DNA of 64,000 nt from Mesocentrotus franciscanus (Eukaryota > Echinodermata > Echinoidea > Camarodonta > Strongylocentrotidae). Under the pieces are notes generated by a model that was not told the origin of the DNA, did not search any database, and saw only the letters and a list, made by a program, of their open reading frames with translations. The stretch is from the NCBI GenBank assembly GCA_037976565.1, contig CP137682.1, positions 25,611,298-25,675,297 of the forward strand. The letters are read 5' to 3'. Positions within the stretch are counted from its first letter, which is position 1; each line of letters opens with the position of its first letter. Position numbers and translations under genes: made by a program. Shown piece by piece: positions 37,017 through 49,085 of this stretch.

Positions 37017-38062
37017 GAAGAACATCATCTATAAGTTCACGGAAGCGAGGGCTCAGGATGTTCAACACCCTCATTTTATTAACCAAAGCTCTTGGCGCCC
37101 AAGTATTATCCCCTACTGCCCACTTTATTTCAGATCAGTCTGTAGATTTGGGAAAGCGGCAACTTATCATTAACTGCTTTTATTTCATTGGATCTTTGTT
37201 TGTCTTTCTTTCTTTCGTTATAAAGACCAACGATCGGATTTGTTTTCTTCTTTACATTATTCAACATTCTCCCTAGTGAAATACGTTAAAAGGAGAAGAG
37301 AAATTAGGAGAGAAAGTAAGGGGTATAGAGAGAGAGAGAGAGAGGAGGTGTTAGAGCACGAGTTATGTAAAATAGCAAAATAAATACGAATAAAAAAACG
37401 AATTAATTGATAAACCTTGGCATTGTGTTGAAGTAAGGCACTTTTCTCATGCATTGTTGCGTTTAAATTAGCAAAAATAGGCATAGCAAGGATTCAAGGA
37501 AACACATACCTTGGCCCAGGAACATTTAATGGAGTAAGAGATGAGCTCTTCGTGTCTTGTCTGACAAGGAGTATAGTTAGAAGAAACCCAGAATAAAAAA
37601 ACGTTTTTTTCGTTCCCTTTTTTTAAATTTTTTTATTGTTACACATTCCATAAAAATAACAGTTTACGTATATATATTATTAAAGGTCAGCAAGATAAAG
37701 CATAATGACAAAAAAAAACAACGATGGCAGTATATAATCAGTAACGTGAAATATGAGGAACCTATTAAAAAAAGCAATGCTTGTATAATATAGGTTCCCA
37801 TATATCAATGATTGTATAACAAATTATAATGCAATGAAGAGAGACGAATCCGGGAAATATAATTGATATATAATGAATACAAGTATGTGGTTACATAATA
37901 GTAGTGGCTCTGATTTTTTATTTTTTTTTAAGTAAAGCAATCAATAGGTCGCAGATGCTTTCAGAGTGCAGCCCGATGTTGCTTTGCGTGGTATTTTTTG
38001 CTGACAGGAAAGATGAAAACTGGGAAGTCCTATCATTTTTATTTTAATTGCTATTTGGTAAT
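37017..38062 (+). repeat. Orphan B-type receptor flanks (3' flank then 5' flank) without a receptor
   Basis: 37034-37175 matches the 3' flank of B1/B2 (TCACGGAAGCGAGGGCTCAG, CAAGTATTATCCCCTACTGC). 37180-38062 then matches the 5' flank of B1/B2 (GGATCTTTGTTTGTCTTTC, CGATGTTGCTTTGCGTG), ending at ATTTGGTAATC just short of where the receptor ATG region would start. No receptor follows; the homology stops at 38062. Confidence 0.8.
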
Positions 38063-38750
38063 CTAGACTTTAGCCTCTGATACTAAAAAGCGTTTGGAAA
38101 GTTGCGAAATATGGTTTTTAAAGCTGATATTCTAGGACAATAAATGTCCATTAATTTGGTACCGACGGCAAGCCTATGTTATTTCAAAGTTGTTCATTTA
38201 AATAGCATATCACACAAATCTTCTAGCTACTGGATATCCTCAATTGAAATGTCGAAAAATAGCCTCCTCTCTTTGCCTAGAAAATTAGTCACAGAGCTGG
38301 TCCACTATTTGTGACGTAACAACCGGGGACGAGTATATTCACGTACCCGGATGTTCCATAGAAAAACATGTTCAGAGAGATAAGAATTTCTGCTATTTAG
38401 TTTCAAAGTTTAGTTTCATAAATCTATGTAGAATTCTTCACATTCCCCTAATATTTCATAGTGTTAATATCAATTCCCTTTTTCAGAATTATGACAAAAA
38501 CTAGCCAACGATGCGCTATTAGTCGATATTTTCACCATGTAATTTTGTTTGAGTGTGTTGAATTTGGTGAGATTGTTTTCGTGTGCTCGGTAAAGTAGAT
38601 CCGGTCGTTTGGCTTCGTTCGAGTCTTTCTCGCGTTCGGTCTAGCTAGGTCGCTTTATACATACACGTTCGATTCACTTATACGTACGGTACATATTATA
38701 TAATTATATCAATTGATAATGGCCGGAGAGTTTGACCAGAACGATCTTTT

Positions 38751-39833
38751 ATGGATCTTGAAGAGTTTATGGAGGAAGATGATGAAAGTAATTAAGGAGA
38801 AAGGGACGAGAGTGCAGACAAGGATGATGGAAGTTGGGAGGACGCAAGTACAAGTGGGGGAGGAGACGATATCGAAGTTCCTGCAGCCGGGGCCGGGGGA
38901 GTAGCGGCAGTAGCACCTCAGGTAATGATCCCACAGCCTTATTTCCAAGAACCTTTGCCAAGAGACGAGGGTGGTGTGGCAGACGACGGGGATGCTCCTC
39001 GTCAGGATGTTGATCCTCAACGTTTATTTAACAATAATTGGTAAGTTCAAAACCTGTCTGTAGCGGTGTATTCTTATTTCTTTTTGTTTTGTTTTGATCT
39101 GTCAGCTGACAGTTAGAATCTAGACTCAGAGATGCATTTAACGTTACTCGTTAGATTTATCATTTACTCTTATGATCATCAAGATGCCGCTTATGATTGA
39201 TGGGGTGGGGGGGGGGTAATCTAAACTCAAACTCAAAAATACACGCTGTTTTTGGAGCAGCTAAAAAGTTATTTTATGGATTATTCTATTTTTTAAAATA
39301 ACAACTGGGTTCTGCATATTCTGAAGTTAAATTGGTGAGAAATTTATGACGGACAAATGCAGTAGTTGGTCAAGCTAGTAAGTCAACATTTTCAAGTCGA
39401 TATCGATGCTGGTGTCAAACTTTGTTCATCAAAATCTAAGTATATAACAGAGAATAAAGGGAAATTTATAAAAAAATTGACAGAATTCAATGATATATAT
39501 TTCTAAATGTTTTGTGTAAGTACGTAGATGTAGATGAAAAAGAGGAAAAAAAATAAGATGCTAATTTTCTTTCTCCTTTTGTTTCGATTCATTCAGGTGC
39601 CTGTGTGGTGGCCACTGCCATGTAGAGCCATCATTTACCGCAGAAGACTGCATATGCTGCTAGGAGATCCATGAAGTCTCTTCAGAGGCGGATGCCCTTG
39701 GTAGCCAGTGTCTGACTACCCTTGAAGCATTTGAAGCGGCTATTATTAACCCCATCTCTTTATACATTGGATGGATGGAGTACACTGAAAGGTGGCGGCA
39801 AGCATCCAAAGCCTTTGGTGATCGGAATAATGA
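38751..39833 (+). pseudogene. Broken gene for a P2X7 intracellular-domain-like protein
   Basis: Two exons can be read. Exon 1 (frame from ATG 38751 to donor 39041) gives an acidic leader, an in-frame TAA at 38793, then an Ala/Gly/Asp-rich stretch ending FNNNW. Exon 2 (39597-39833, acceptor AG at 39595-39596) reads CLCGGHC, then EDCICC, an in-frame TAG at 39661, EI, and QCLTTLEAFEAAIINPISL. The Cys pattern and the CC-x-EI...F-A..NP order match the zinc-binding cytoplasmic (ballast) domain of P2X7, which also occurs in invertebrates and fish in proteins without a channel. No P2X channel segment precedes it, and the last part of the domain is not found before 41 kb. Two stops and missing 3' exons argue for a pseudogene. 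Alternatively the true start is downstream of 38793, but the TAG would remain. Confidence 0.6.
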
Positions 39834-40239
39834 GTAAGTACACATGAGCAGTGAGAATTTTACTCCTGCAGTACTGCACTCTGTTTTTAAATTTTTCTTT
39901 CAAGTTAGAATGTGGCAATGAAACATTTCTGATGTCAATGGGATTATTCAATTTTTGGAAGAATTTGCCAGAAAATCAGTCCTAAATGTAAAATACATGT
40001 ACTTGATGGATGTTTACAATGTTTTGTATTTGCTTCAAAATTACTCCTTAGTTAAAAAATCTATACCTTATAAAATTATTAATACATGTAGCTTGGTTTA
40101 TTATTTTCATTCCAAACACGACACTACTTTTTTCCCAAATTTTGAACATTCCCTCCCCCTTTTTTGCACACTGTGACAAAGTGTGAGACAAATTAAAGAA
40201 CAATTTAATGATTTCAATGATCATGGTAATTTTTTTGTT

Positions 40240-41060
40240 ATTGCTCAGGATGTTCAACACCCTCATTTTATAAACCAAACCTCTTGGCGCCCAAGTATCA
40301 CCCCCTACTGCCTACTTTATGTCAGATCAGTCTGTAGATTTTGGAAAGCGGCAACTTATCATTAACTGCTTTTATTTCATTGGATCTTTGTTTGTCTTTC
40401 TTTCTTTCGTTATAAAGAGCAACGATCGGAGTTCTTTCTTCTGAACACTATTCAACATTCGCCCTATTTAAATATGTTAAAAGGAGGAGAGAAAGAAGGG
40501 AATAAGATAGGGGGTAGAGAGAGAGAAACAGAGAGGTGGGGGGGGGGGTGGGGAGTGAGAGCACGAGTTATGTGAAATAGCAAAAGTATTAGGAAGTAAA
40601 AACGAATTAATTTATAAACCTTGGTATTTTGTAGAAGTAAGGCACCTTTCTCATTCATGCAATTTGTGTAGCATTTATTAATTGGCAAAATGGCACGGCA
40701 AGGTTTGAAGGAAACACATTCCATGATCCAGGAATATTAAATGGAGTAAGAGATGAGCTCTTTGTGATATACATCCTTTGTCTAACAAGGAGTATAGCTA
40801 CGAGATACCCAGAACAAAAAACATCAATTTAGTTCCCTTTTAAAATCTTTAGTGGCTCTGAGTTTTTATTTTTTGAAGTAAAGAAATTGATAGGTCGTAG
40901 ATGCTTTCAGAGTGCAGAGCGATGTTGCTTCGTGTGATATTTTTTGCTGACAGAAAGATAAAAACCGGGAAGTCTTAGCATTTTTGTTTTAATTGCTATC
41001 TGGTAATCAGCGTCGTTCCAGTGCATTTGTTGCATGTCCTATAGAAGTGTTAGTTAAGTA
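40240..41060 (+). repeat. B-type 3' flank remnant followed by the B1 5' flank
   Basis: 40246-40370 repeats the B 3' flank (GCTCAGGATGTTCAACACCC). 40370-41060 is the B1 upstream region, aligned to 37180-38062 and to about 49580-50230. The 60-codon frame at 40183-40365 lies over this repeat and is not a gene. Confidence 0.7.
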
Positions 41061-41068
41061 CGAAAGTC

Positions 41069-42244
41069 ATGACGGAGGTAGGGAGTAAGGTGATCTTCTG
41101 GTTTGTATTCCTCACTGGATTACCCGGAAACACCATTATATTGGCCGCCTTTGCCATCAAGGCAAAAAAGAAAAGTACGGACATTTTACTCATAATCCAG
41201 GCCGTGGTAGATCTGATTGCTTGTATCACCCCGCTGACAGGGATGGTGAAGGGTGTTCCATCCTGCTTGATAAGCATTATCGTTCGATTCATTATATCTA
41301 TGACGTCTCTATTTCTAACATTCGCCATTGCTGTGGACAGGTATTTTACAGTCTGCAGACCATTTGGTCGTCATATGACCAAACCCCAAGCCGTAGTATT
41401 CGCAACAGCATGCATAACATTATCTTTCGTTCTGAACGTACCTGTAATTTGGTATGTTACAGTCGTATACACCGAATCAACTGGCTGCATATTTACTTCT
41501 TTACCAACACTTCTTCGGAGGTTGATGAAGGTATTACAACTCGCGTCGTTCTTTGTTGCTGCTTCTGTGAGTATGTACTCGTACCTAAAAGTATTCGCCG
41601 TGATACGCAGGCAAGCCCGCGTTCGGTCCGAAATGAGTGCTGGCGGTACTACAAGGAATGCTGCCAACGCAACGTCTGTGTTGACAACCGTTTCCGCTTC
41701 AATTGCAGAACCTGCTCCAGGACACCAACAAGCATGGAATGGCTTTGTGGCACAGTCAGCAACATCAGATAGGCGGTCAACTCTGATGTCCGACAACGAT
41801 GGAGTACATAATTCGGGCTTTCTAGAAATACCCTCCTCTGGACGTGATAAACTCTTCAATTTTGGAAGTAGTGTTGAGACATCTGTCAACAACCATGTCC
41901 ACACGCCGTCATCAACGAATACCTTTCAGAACCATTTCCAAGGTAGCACTGACAACTCTCGACCTCAGAGGAGAATCCAGGGTGACAAAACCACTAAGAT
42001 GCTCCTTGTTATTACCGTTTTTCTCATCTTGTCCTGGTCACCTTACATCCTATTTTCCGCAATCCCGACTGAAGCTTACATCTACATTGGGACAAAGATC
42101 TCACATGAACACATCTTATTGCTTTTTCGCCTCCGAGGCTTTAATAACATGATCAACGCCTTCGTGTACTGGGCCGTTAACCCTCTCTTCAGGCAAGACG
42201 TGAAGCGAGTTTTTATCCGTCTTAGGAACTTAAGTAAACGGTAA
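41069..42244 (+). CDS. Rhodopsin-class GPCR, single exon, receptor B1
   Basis: Intact 391-codon frame, clearly paralogous to A1. Features: GLPGN in TM1 (Asn21), Asp48 in TM2, Cys66 before TM3, DRY at 90-92, Cys140 in loop 2, TM5 about 155-178, RRQARVRSEM (180-189) opening a roughly 130-residue third loop rich in Ser, Thr and Asn, TM6 with SWSPY (322-326), TM7 with NPLFR (371-375), and a short basic tail. The extracellular N-terminus is a handful of residues with no signal peptide. Transmembrane segments and the TM7-tail junction are close to A-type, while the third loop is largely different. B2 at 50.24 kb is a decayed copy. Upstream at 36.98-41.06 kb lie duplicated B flanks and the P2X7-like block. 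It acts at the plasma membrane as a presumed G-protein-coupled receptor; ligand unknown. Confidence 0.92.
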   Translation: MTEVGSKVIFWFVFLTGLPGNTIILAAFAIKAKKKSTDILLIIQAVVDLIACITPLTGMVKGVPSCLISIIVRFIISMTSLFLTFAIAVDRYFTVCRPFGRHMTKPQAVVFATACITLSFVLNVPVIWYVTVVYTESTGCIFTSLPTLLRRLMKVLQLASFFVAASVSMYSYLKVFAVIRRQARVRSEMSAGGTTRNAANATSVLTTVSASIAEPAPGHQQAWNGFVAQSATSDRRSTLMSDNDGVHNSGFLEIPSSGRDKLFNFGSSVETSVNNHVHTPSSTNTFQNHFQGSTDNSRPQRRIQGDKTTKMLLVITVFLILSWSPYILFSAIPTEAYIYIGTKISHEHILLLFRLRGFNNMINAFVYWAVNPLFRQDVKRVFIRLRNLSKR

Positions 42245-45200
42245 ACGTACGGATACAAGTGGGGAGGGAGATACACGCCATCTTAATTCTCAACCAAGAA
42301 TATCTTCTGAGTTCACGGAAGCGAGGGCTCAGGATGCTCAACACTCTCATTTTGTTAACCAAATTTCTTGGAGCCCAAGTATCACCCCCTACTGCCCACT
42401 TTATTTAAGATAATTCTGTAGATTTGGGGAAACAGCAATGAGAAATTAACATTGATTTTATATTAGTTCATAATGAAGGCTTGTGCAAATTTCCAAGTCT
42501 CTCCAGATGTTCTGATTATAAGGAAATACATTATATAAAAGATATTTTGCATCCCAGAAGCGTGTTTTTGATGTTAAGGAAATAGCTACGTCCAACATCA
42601 CTCACACATTTACACACACCCTCCGAGAAATCGCAGGAGGATCGTATAGTGTGCGCGGGTAATAAGTAAAATGTTTTATGTACATGAAACATGTTGTTTT
42701 GATCTCCGATCTACATGGGGGTGGCTGATTTGTCACTATAAAAGCATTTATAGACGATGATAACAACAATTAAAACAAAAACTGGTGATGGTGATGATGG
42801 TGATGATGTTGAAGATAATGAATGATGGTGAAAATGAAAATGAAAATATGCCGATGTAAATATGTCTGACACAGACAACTTATCGAAGTATACGAGAATT
42901 ATAAAATATAGTGATGAATCTTTTATAGGAATCTGAAAATAATATTGAATATAAATTCGGCACTGGGAAAAGATCAAGCAATGTACTACTGTAGAAACGC
43001 TTTCTTCGTATTGAATTAAAATGATTTTAGGGTTTTACCTGATTTGATTGAGTATTGGAGTGCATGCCATAAATCTGGACCATGATGTATTATTTATTTT
43101 ATGCAGGATCAATAATTTAGGATTTATCAAATGTGTTTAATGAGTTCCGACTAGGGTAGGGATGTATAGTGTTATTAAATACAAAATAAAACTGAAATGA
43201 ATCAGGAAGCAGGTTATTTATGTATTTAACCAAGAAAATCAAACTCTGATGTGCGTTAATATTAAATATTATTAATGTTTTAAATTCATTAATAAAGATC
43301 ACCTATGGAATCAAGGAAACAAGTTCAGATTATTATATCGCTATCTAAGCAAGCACCCTCGATTTGAATTGCGGTGATTTTGATTTGTAAAATATACATG
43401 TATTTGCATTAGTCAATTTTTTTTTTCTTCATGGAAATAAAATCGCCCACTTTCATAACTTGGTGCTTAAAATGATTTTTTGAGAAAATTTGTAGTATTT
43501 TTGTAAATGCAAATGATAATAACGAATACTTAGTTATTGGATGTTAAAGTAAAATAAAAAGTGTCACTTTACATCCATCCTGGATTGATGGAGAATGTGA
43601 TATGTATGTAAATTTGATCAGAAATTAAAAATGCAAGCGGCACTAAAACGTTGTGGTAGTAGGAAGAAAAGAAATCTGGAGAAAATGTATGGTTTTCGAG
43701 CCAACTGATCGGGTGAGCGAAAAGATGCTTTAGACAGATCGCTTCATAAAAAACATTGATGAAAATAATATAAGCCTAGGTTTTAAAAAACTACTTCCTA
43801 TTCATCTAGGATGAGGAAATTAAAAAAGCAGCTTGATGACGGGCACATAACAAAATTTAAACTAATTTATAGAAACAATGACAAAATAAACAAAAACAGA
43901 ATCCAGCACCTTTGGATTTGCAGAGGTAATTTGTGGTTCTAGGAGACGAGGATCGTTGAGATAATGCATTAAACACGTTTTACGAGATAACGCTGTTCAT
44001 CCTTGGTGATATCAATAGTAGGCACATTTACACATCCCAAACCCAATTTTTAAAAATTTGATTGTTTGGCCTACCATTTACATTACTGGAAAAACCCATA
44101 AAAACCTTCGAAGTTTACTCAAACCTATTTTTTGTGAGTAGTGCGCATGGGGTACCCCGCATGCGTTAGCACGGAAGCGAGGAGAGTCACGTGCTGACGG
44201 GATCTTTATACCAAAGTTTGCATTTACACTGCAAGGATCGGTGAATCTTCGGGGTTGCATTTTTCGATTTCGACTATTGTTTTGCCGGTGAAACACCGGA
44301 ATGTGAAACAAAAAAAAAAAAATCGACGATTTGTTTTATTGCAGTGTAAATGCAGCTAGTCTAAACGGCTGACCATTGTATTTCATTGGAATCAATGATT
44401 ACAGCTTGAAGGTATGATCTTCGTTATAAAGAAAGGGAAAAGACTGAAATACTGATAATCAAATTGAGGAAAAATAAGAGGATATTAGTACTGGCATAAC
44501 GTAACAAGCATTGCATAAAAGGCCAATTCAATAATATTTCAAAGATAAAACGTGTCTATAAATTTTTGCCATGCATGGTCAATTGTTGGTATTTTCCTTG
44601 ACCGGGCGGCATCCTTAAAAACGTCAGAAGGCGATTCAATGATGCACAGAGAGAGAGAGAGAGACAGAGAGAGAGAGACAGATAGAGTCAGGGAGAGAAT
44701 AATAGAAGAGAAAGAGATGGAAGTAGATAAAAGAGAGGAAGGACAAGGAAATAGAAAGAGCACGAATGTTGCTTAAGAACCATTCCATTATTGAATTTCT
44801 TAGCTGCTTAGTCACGCTGCAAAATCTCTCGCTTCCCTGTTCAAAGGAGCGCCTTGATTGTATTGTCATTTACCCGAAAGGTCGACATTTCAGGCAGAAA
44901 TCTCACCACGACGGCAGAATTAATTAAGAAGGAGTTGCCGGCTTTTTAAAATCTATATTTTAACCTTGTTCCTATAAGTCAGGTAATATCTAAATCACAG
45001 TATCCATGTAAAGGACTGGAGTGACATTTTACTATCCTGAACTCACCCGAAGCTGCTCGTTTTGTAGTCGTTTTGTAGTCTTGCATAAAATGTAAACCAC
45101 TTGACATCTAAATTTTAGTAGCTGAGGTTACCTGTTGATTCTATTGTCATGCTCACACGTTCCGCAACTCACCGGGAGCTAACAACCTTTCAAACCTTTC

Positions 45201-45349
45201 TGCTACAGCTGATTGATTTTGCATTTTATTAAAAAAAGGCCTCTCGAAGAAGTATATCCTAGGGACTCATCATTCTTACAAACATCCCTGTATAACTCGC
45301 ACAGCAAAAAGCTGTTACCCAAACTTGAATATACATTACCAGCTTCAGG
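42245..45349 (+). other. B1 3' flank and U2 upstream region of A2
   Basis: 42290-42450 is the B 3' flank. 42450-43290 contains the unit junction (GGATCGTATAGTGTGCGC at 42640). 43290-45349 is the A-type upstream flank, parallel to 28830-30904, including the small MITE at 44227-44346 and a GA tract at about 44645-44700. No gene is seen. Confidence 0.6.
44227..44346. mobile_element. Small TA-flanked MITE in U2
   Basis: Same CACTGCAA/TTGCAGTG element as 29770-29885, at the homologous position in the next unit. Confidence 0.6.
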
Positions 45350-46569
45350 ATGGATGTGGGAAGTTTGGCCATCTTCTGTGTAATTTTCATCACCGGTTTG
45401 CCAGGGAATACTATCATCCTGGCAGCATATGCCATTAAACCGCAAAGAAGAGCACGGACCTTTTGATTACAATCCAAGCCTTGGTAGATCTGATTGCTTG
45501 TATCACCCCTCAGCCTGAGATGATCAGTAGCGTGGCCATCTGCTGGATAACTCTTATTATCCGTCTCTCAACATCGCTTGGTTCTCTCTTCTTGACGTTC
45601 GTCATTGCTGTCGACAGGTATGTTACAGTCTGCAGACCTTTTGGTCGTCATCTGACGAAAACCAAAGCCGTTGTCCTTGCGATAGCAAGTCTGGCATTCT
45701 CCCTCCTCGTCAATCTTACCACACTTTGGTACTTCAAAGTCATAGACGTAAAATCGGCGGGGTGCATCTGGTCTATTGCCGCGTCTCCACTACAGATTTC
45801 TATGAATGTAGTCCAAACCGTCTTGTTCTTTGTTACGGTGGTCGTAATCATGTTTTCTTACACTAAGATATTCACATTTATACGTCGGCAAGCCCGGGTC
45901 AGATCCGAAATGGATGCCGGTCTTGCAAGCCATACCGGTGCCAGAACGGCTTCTGCCATGGGAACGATTTCTGAGTCTGTGACGGCATCTGGTAGAGTTT
46001 CCAGAAAGGCATGGAAAAATAACATTGCACCAACAGCAAACAGGCAGTCCTCCCTGATAGATGAAAGCAGCGGAGTTCAGAATCCGGGTTGTCTAGAAGT
46101 ACCATCCTCTAGACCTGGTGGTGAACCTTCCAGCTCTGGATGTACGATCTCCAACCCTCCTGAAGGACACGTTGCCGAGAAGGAGGGACCGTTTTCGGCA
46201 AGTATAGAGATATCTGCTACTCAAAGTTCTGCTGCAGCCGTTGGACACCTGAGTCAGCCTGGAGAAAACAGCGGATGCAATAGACCTACCAGAAGGGTAC
46301 ATGGCGACCGGACCACTAAAATGCTTCTTTGTATCACCGTACTGCTCATCATGTCCTGGATACCGTACGTCCTCATCTTTACTCTCCCTGCTCATGCTTA
46401 CATCTACCTCGTGACAAGACTCACAAGCTATAAGGTTGTCTACTCAATCAGTCGTATCAGAGGCTTTAATCACATGATCAACGCCTTCGTCTACTGGGCC
46501 GTTAATCCTGTCTTCAGACAAGACGTCAAGCGAGTTTCCATCCGTCTTAGGAAGTTTAGAAACCGATAG
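45350..46569 (+). pseudogene. GPCR A2, frameshifted near the N-terminus
   Basis: The sequence is almost identical to A1 from the ATG at 45350 to the TAG at 46567-46569. One A is missing from the run at 45444-45446 (CGCAAAGAAG here, CGCAAAAGAAG in A1 and A3). The frame therefore stops at TGA 45464-45466 after 38 codons. From 45467 the A frame is open to the end, with DRY, RRQARVRSEM, SWIPY and NPVFR intact and about a dozen substitutions against A1. No ATG in the open part precedes TM2, so the remaining frame alone would lack TM1. Everything else looks functional. A very recent loss, a polymorphism, or a homopolymer base-calling error are all possible. Confidence 0.85.
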
Positions 46570-47149
46570 AGATCAAACAGGTTTGTTCTCTCCTTTCTCA
46601 AGTGATTGGGGAGCTTTTTGGCCCACAATTGAAGCTTTCTGGCTAATCAAAATAAAACAAAAAGGATGTATTATGGCGTAGGCTTCAACGAAGATTAATA
46701 ACAAGCAATGACTTCGTGTGATAAAGCAATTTAGGCGAGACAATTATGATATTGATAATTAAAAGTGTACAAGTTTTTATCTTTGTTGTTAAAGTTTTTT
46801 TAAAATAAGATCAGAAGTACGAGAAATGATGAATTGACCTAAGAAACCTCCATGAATCTTTTTCCAACCAGACCGATATAGTTCTTCTGAATAAAACTTT
46901 TAAAATCTCTACAATTTCTTTTTCAGTGCTTTTACATGTCAAGGATTGGAGTATGTTTAGAGAGCTATTCGCCATCGATGTTATTGTTTCTAGTTGTTCC
47001 TTCTGATGATTTTTACAATGAGAAATCACGAGTATGGAAAAGGCCGCCTCTCATTGTTGAAGGGGTCTATTGGCTGTAGCGCGATAACGTTGGATGTAAA
47101 TACTGGTGGAAGATCAGCCTTTTGCTGAAAATGTAAGTAAAAAATAAAG

Positions 47150-47376
47150 TCTACTACTACTAATGCTGCTACAACCCATACTACTAATACTACTATTCCA
47201 CGATAGTAGTACTTCTCCTCCTCTTTCTCTTCCTCATCCTACTAATACTACTACTAAGATTACTACTACTACTACTTCTACTATTACTACTACTCATCCT
47301 ACTTCTAATTCTACTACTTCAACTCTTACTATTAGTATTACTACTACAGACTATACTACGACTACTTCTTCTATTA

Positions 47377-47417
<41 letters not shown>

Positions 47418-47480
47418 TACTACATGTATTACTACTACTACTTCGACTTCTCCTACTTCCACTACTAATACTGCATGTAC
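47150..47480. repeat. (CTA)n microsatellite, U2
   Basis: An interrupted CTA/TAC array at the same position after A2 as 32937-33140 after A1. Confidence 0.95.
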
Positions 47481-48724
47481 GACATTTGATGTATATATAA
47501 TGTTATGTATATATGACGATAACAAATATATGGTAGAAGCTGGTTCTAATGAAACATGTAAGATCTTCTTTATAATCTGTACATAGACTCATAGTGCTAT
47601 AGTTAAATATTGGTCAAACATCAAATATAACAATTACTATAACTTCAAAATCTGTTGCCTGAGGTGATCTTTATTTGAAGTATTTTCTTTTGGATTCTGT
47701 TGTCACTCACCATCTTATACAATATTCAGCAACGATATTCTTGAACTTGCATATTCAACACAATTTCAACTTCTTATTCAGGAGGTATGTTTTCAAGGTA
47801 CCTCTGGACCCCCTAGCAATTGTCAATGAACGCCTTACAAGGCATATATATATATATATATCACAAGCTAATATAACTATACTATGATAATCACACAGCA
47901 TTATTCATGTTATTTGCCTTTGATAATGTCACAGTTCGATATGCAAAAACTAGAGAATGTTGAATAATTATTCAAAAAAGAAAGAAAAAAACCTGCCCAT
48001 GTTCAAACTGTGTAAATCCGTTGAAACAACACGTCTACCTAAACGACCCCTAACTCTAATTGCAGAGATAATTCCATCCTGTTTGAGTGGTTCGTATATA
48101 TTCATCTAGGAATACACATTAATGCGCTCCTCCTCATGTACGACTTTCCCTTAAAATCATAAGATGCAGCATTTTCAGAAATATATTACTGTTATTAAAA
48201 ATAAAGTTTTCAAGATATTTGGTAATAGTGGTATTAAATGTGTGTGAAAATAAACGTGTTATTGCATCCTTTAGAGGTAAATGTAGTACAAAATTTTCGT
48301 CGTTTTTTACTATTTAACCAGGTGGAGATTCACAATTATTCTTTATTGATGTTTATTCTACATTTAGAATTACTCAGGAAATGAGGAATGACATAGAATT
48401 TAATATTTTATTATTGTCTTGTGGTTAGTAAAAACTTCACTCACAAAATCTTAGAGACTCTTTCAGATATGACGCAGCAAAACCTCGGCGGTATTTTTAT
48501 GACGACGTAAAGCGTAATACGGCTCATATGGATGTTATAGCGAATAGCTCAGTGAATAAGTGCAAGTCCTTTGTTTCGCGCCGTTGGAATTTATTTACAC
48601 ACACAAAAGCGCAGCGGCTTTTTTGCGGCCGTTTACCGCGCTATATCTGAACACGCCTTATGAATAATCTCCTGAGTGGAAAAAGGCTTGTCATACAATC
48701 AAATGAAGTGTACACTAAAAAGTA

Positions 48725-49085
48725 GAACCTACTAATAATTATTACTACTAATAATAACAATAGTAATAATAACACTAATGACGATAATAATAATGATAAT
48801 TATAATATGTATTGTTTACCCAGGGTAGCCTCATCAGGAATAATACTGTTCTCCCTGAGGTCCCTACAATTATATTATTACCCGACTTTAACCGGACTAC
48901 CATGATAAGTCGCTCAAGCATTGAGTAAATTTCTTCCTACCGGGCACCCAACTTCTACTTTAACCTGGGTGGAGAGGGGCAAAATGTAGATGAATATCTT
49001 GCCAAAGGACATTAGTACCGCAGCGGGACTCGAACCATGTGATTCTCAGTCCAGTAACGTGTCCACTCGACCACGACACCTCTAC
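48725..49085 (-). mobile_element. tRNA-derived SINE, U2 copy
   Basis: Same element and position as 34455-34857. The minus strand shows GGTTCGAGTCC and GTACTAATGTCCTTTGGCAAG. The ATT tail is shorter and interrupted. Confidence 0.8.

Larger units (their letters stand above)
28350..42450 (+). repeat. Composite tandem unit U1 (A1 and B1 receptors)
   Basis: The largest of three homologous blocks. Non-coding landmarks shared with U2 and U3 include GGATCGTATAGTGTGCGC (28379; 42640), CAAGCACCCTCGATTT (28882; 43351; 51784), CACGGAAGCGAGGAGAGTCA (29717; 44170; 52614) and the 3' CTA arrays. U1 is longer than U2 because of insertions at 35116-36120, 36146-36733 and 37.0-40.24 kb. Confidence 0.85.

Noticed and set aside
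36991..37173. Frame sharing a QDVQHPHFINQ.SWRPS peptide with 40183-40365, considered as a conserved exon
   Set aside because: The similarity is explained by duplicated B-receptor 3' flank DNA, and the copies after B1 and B2 do not keep the frame.
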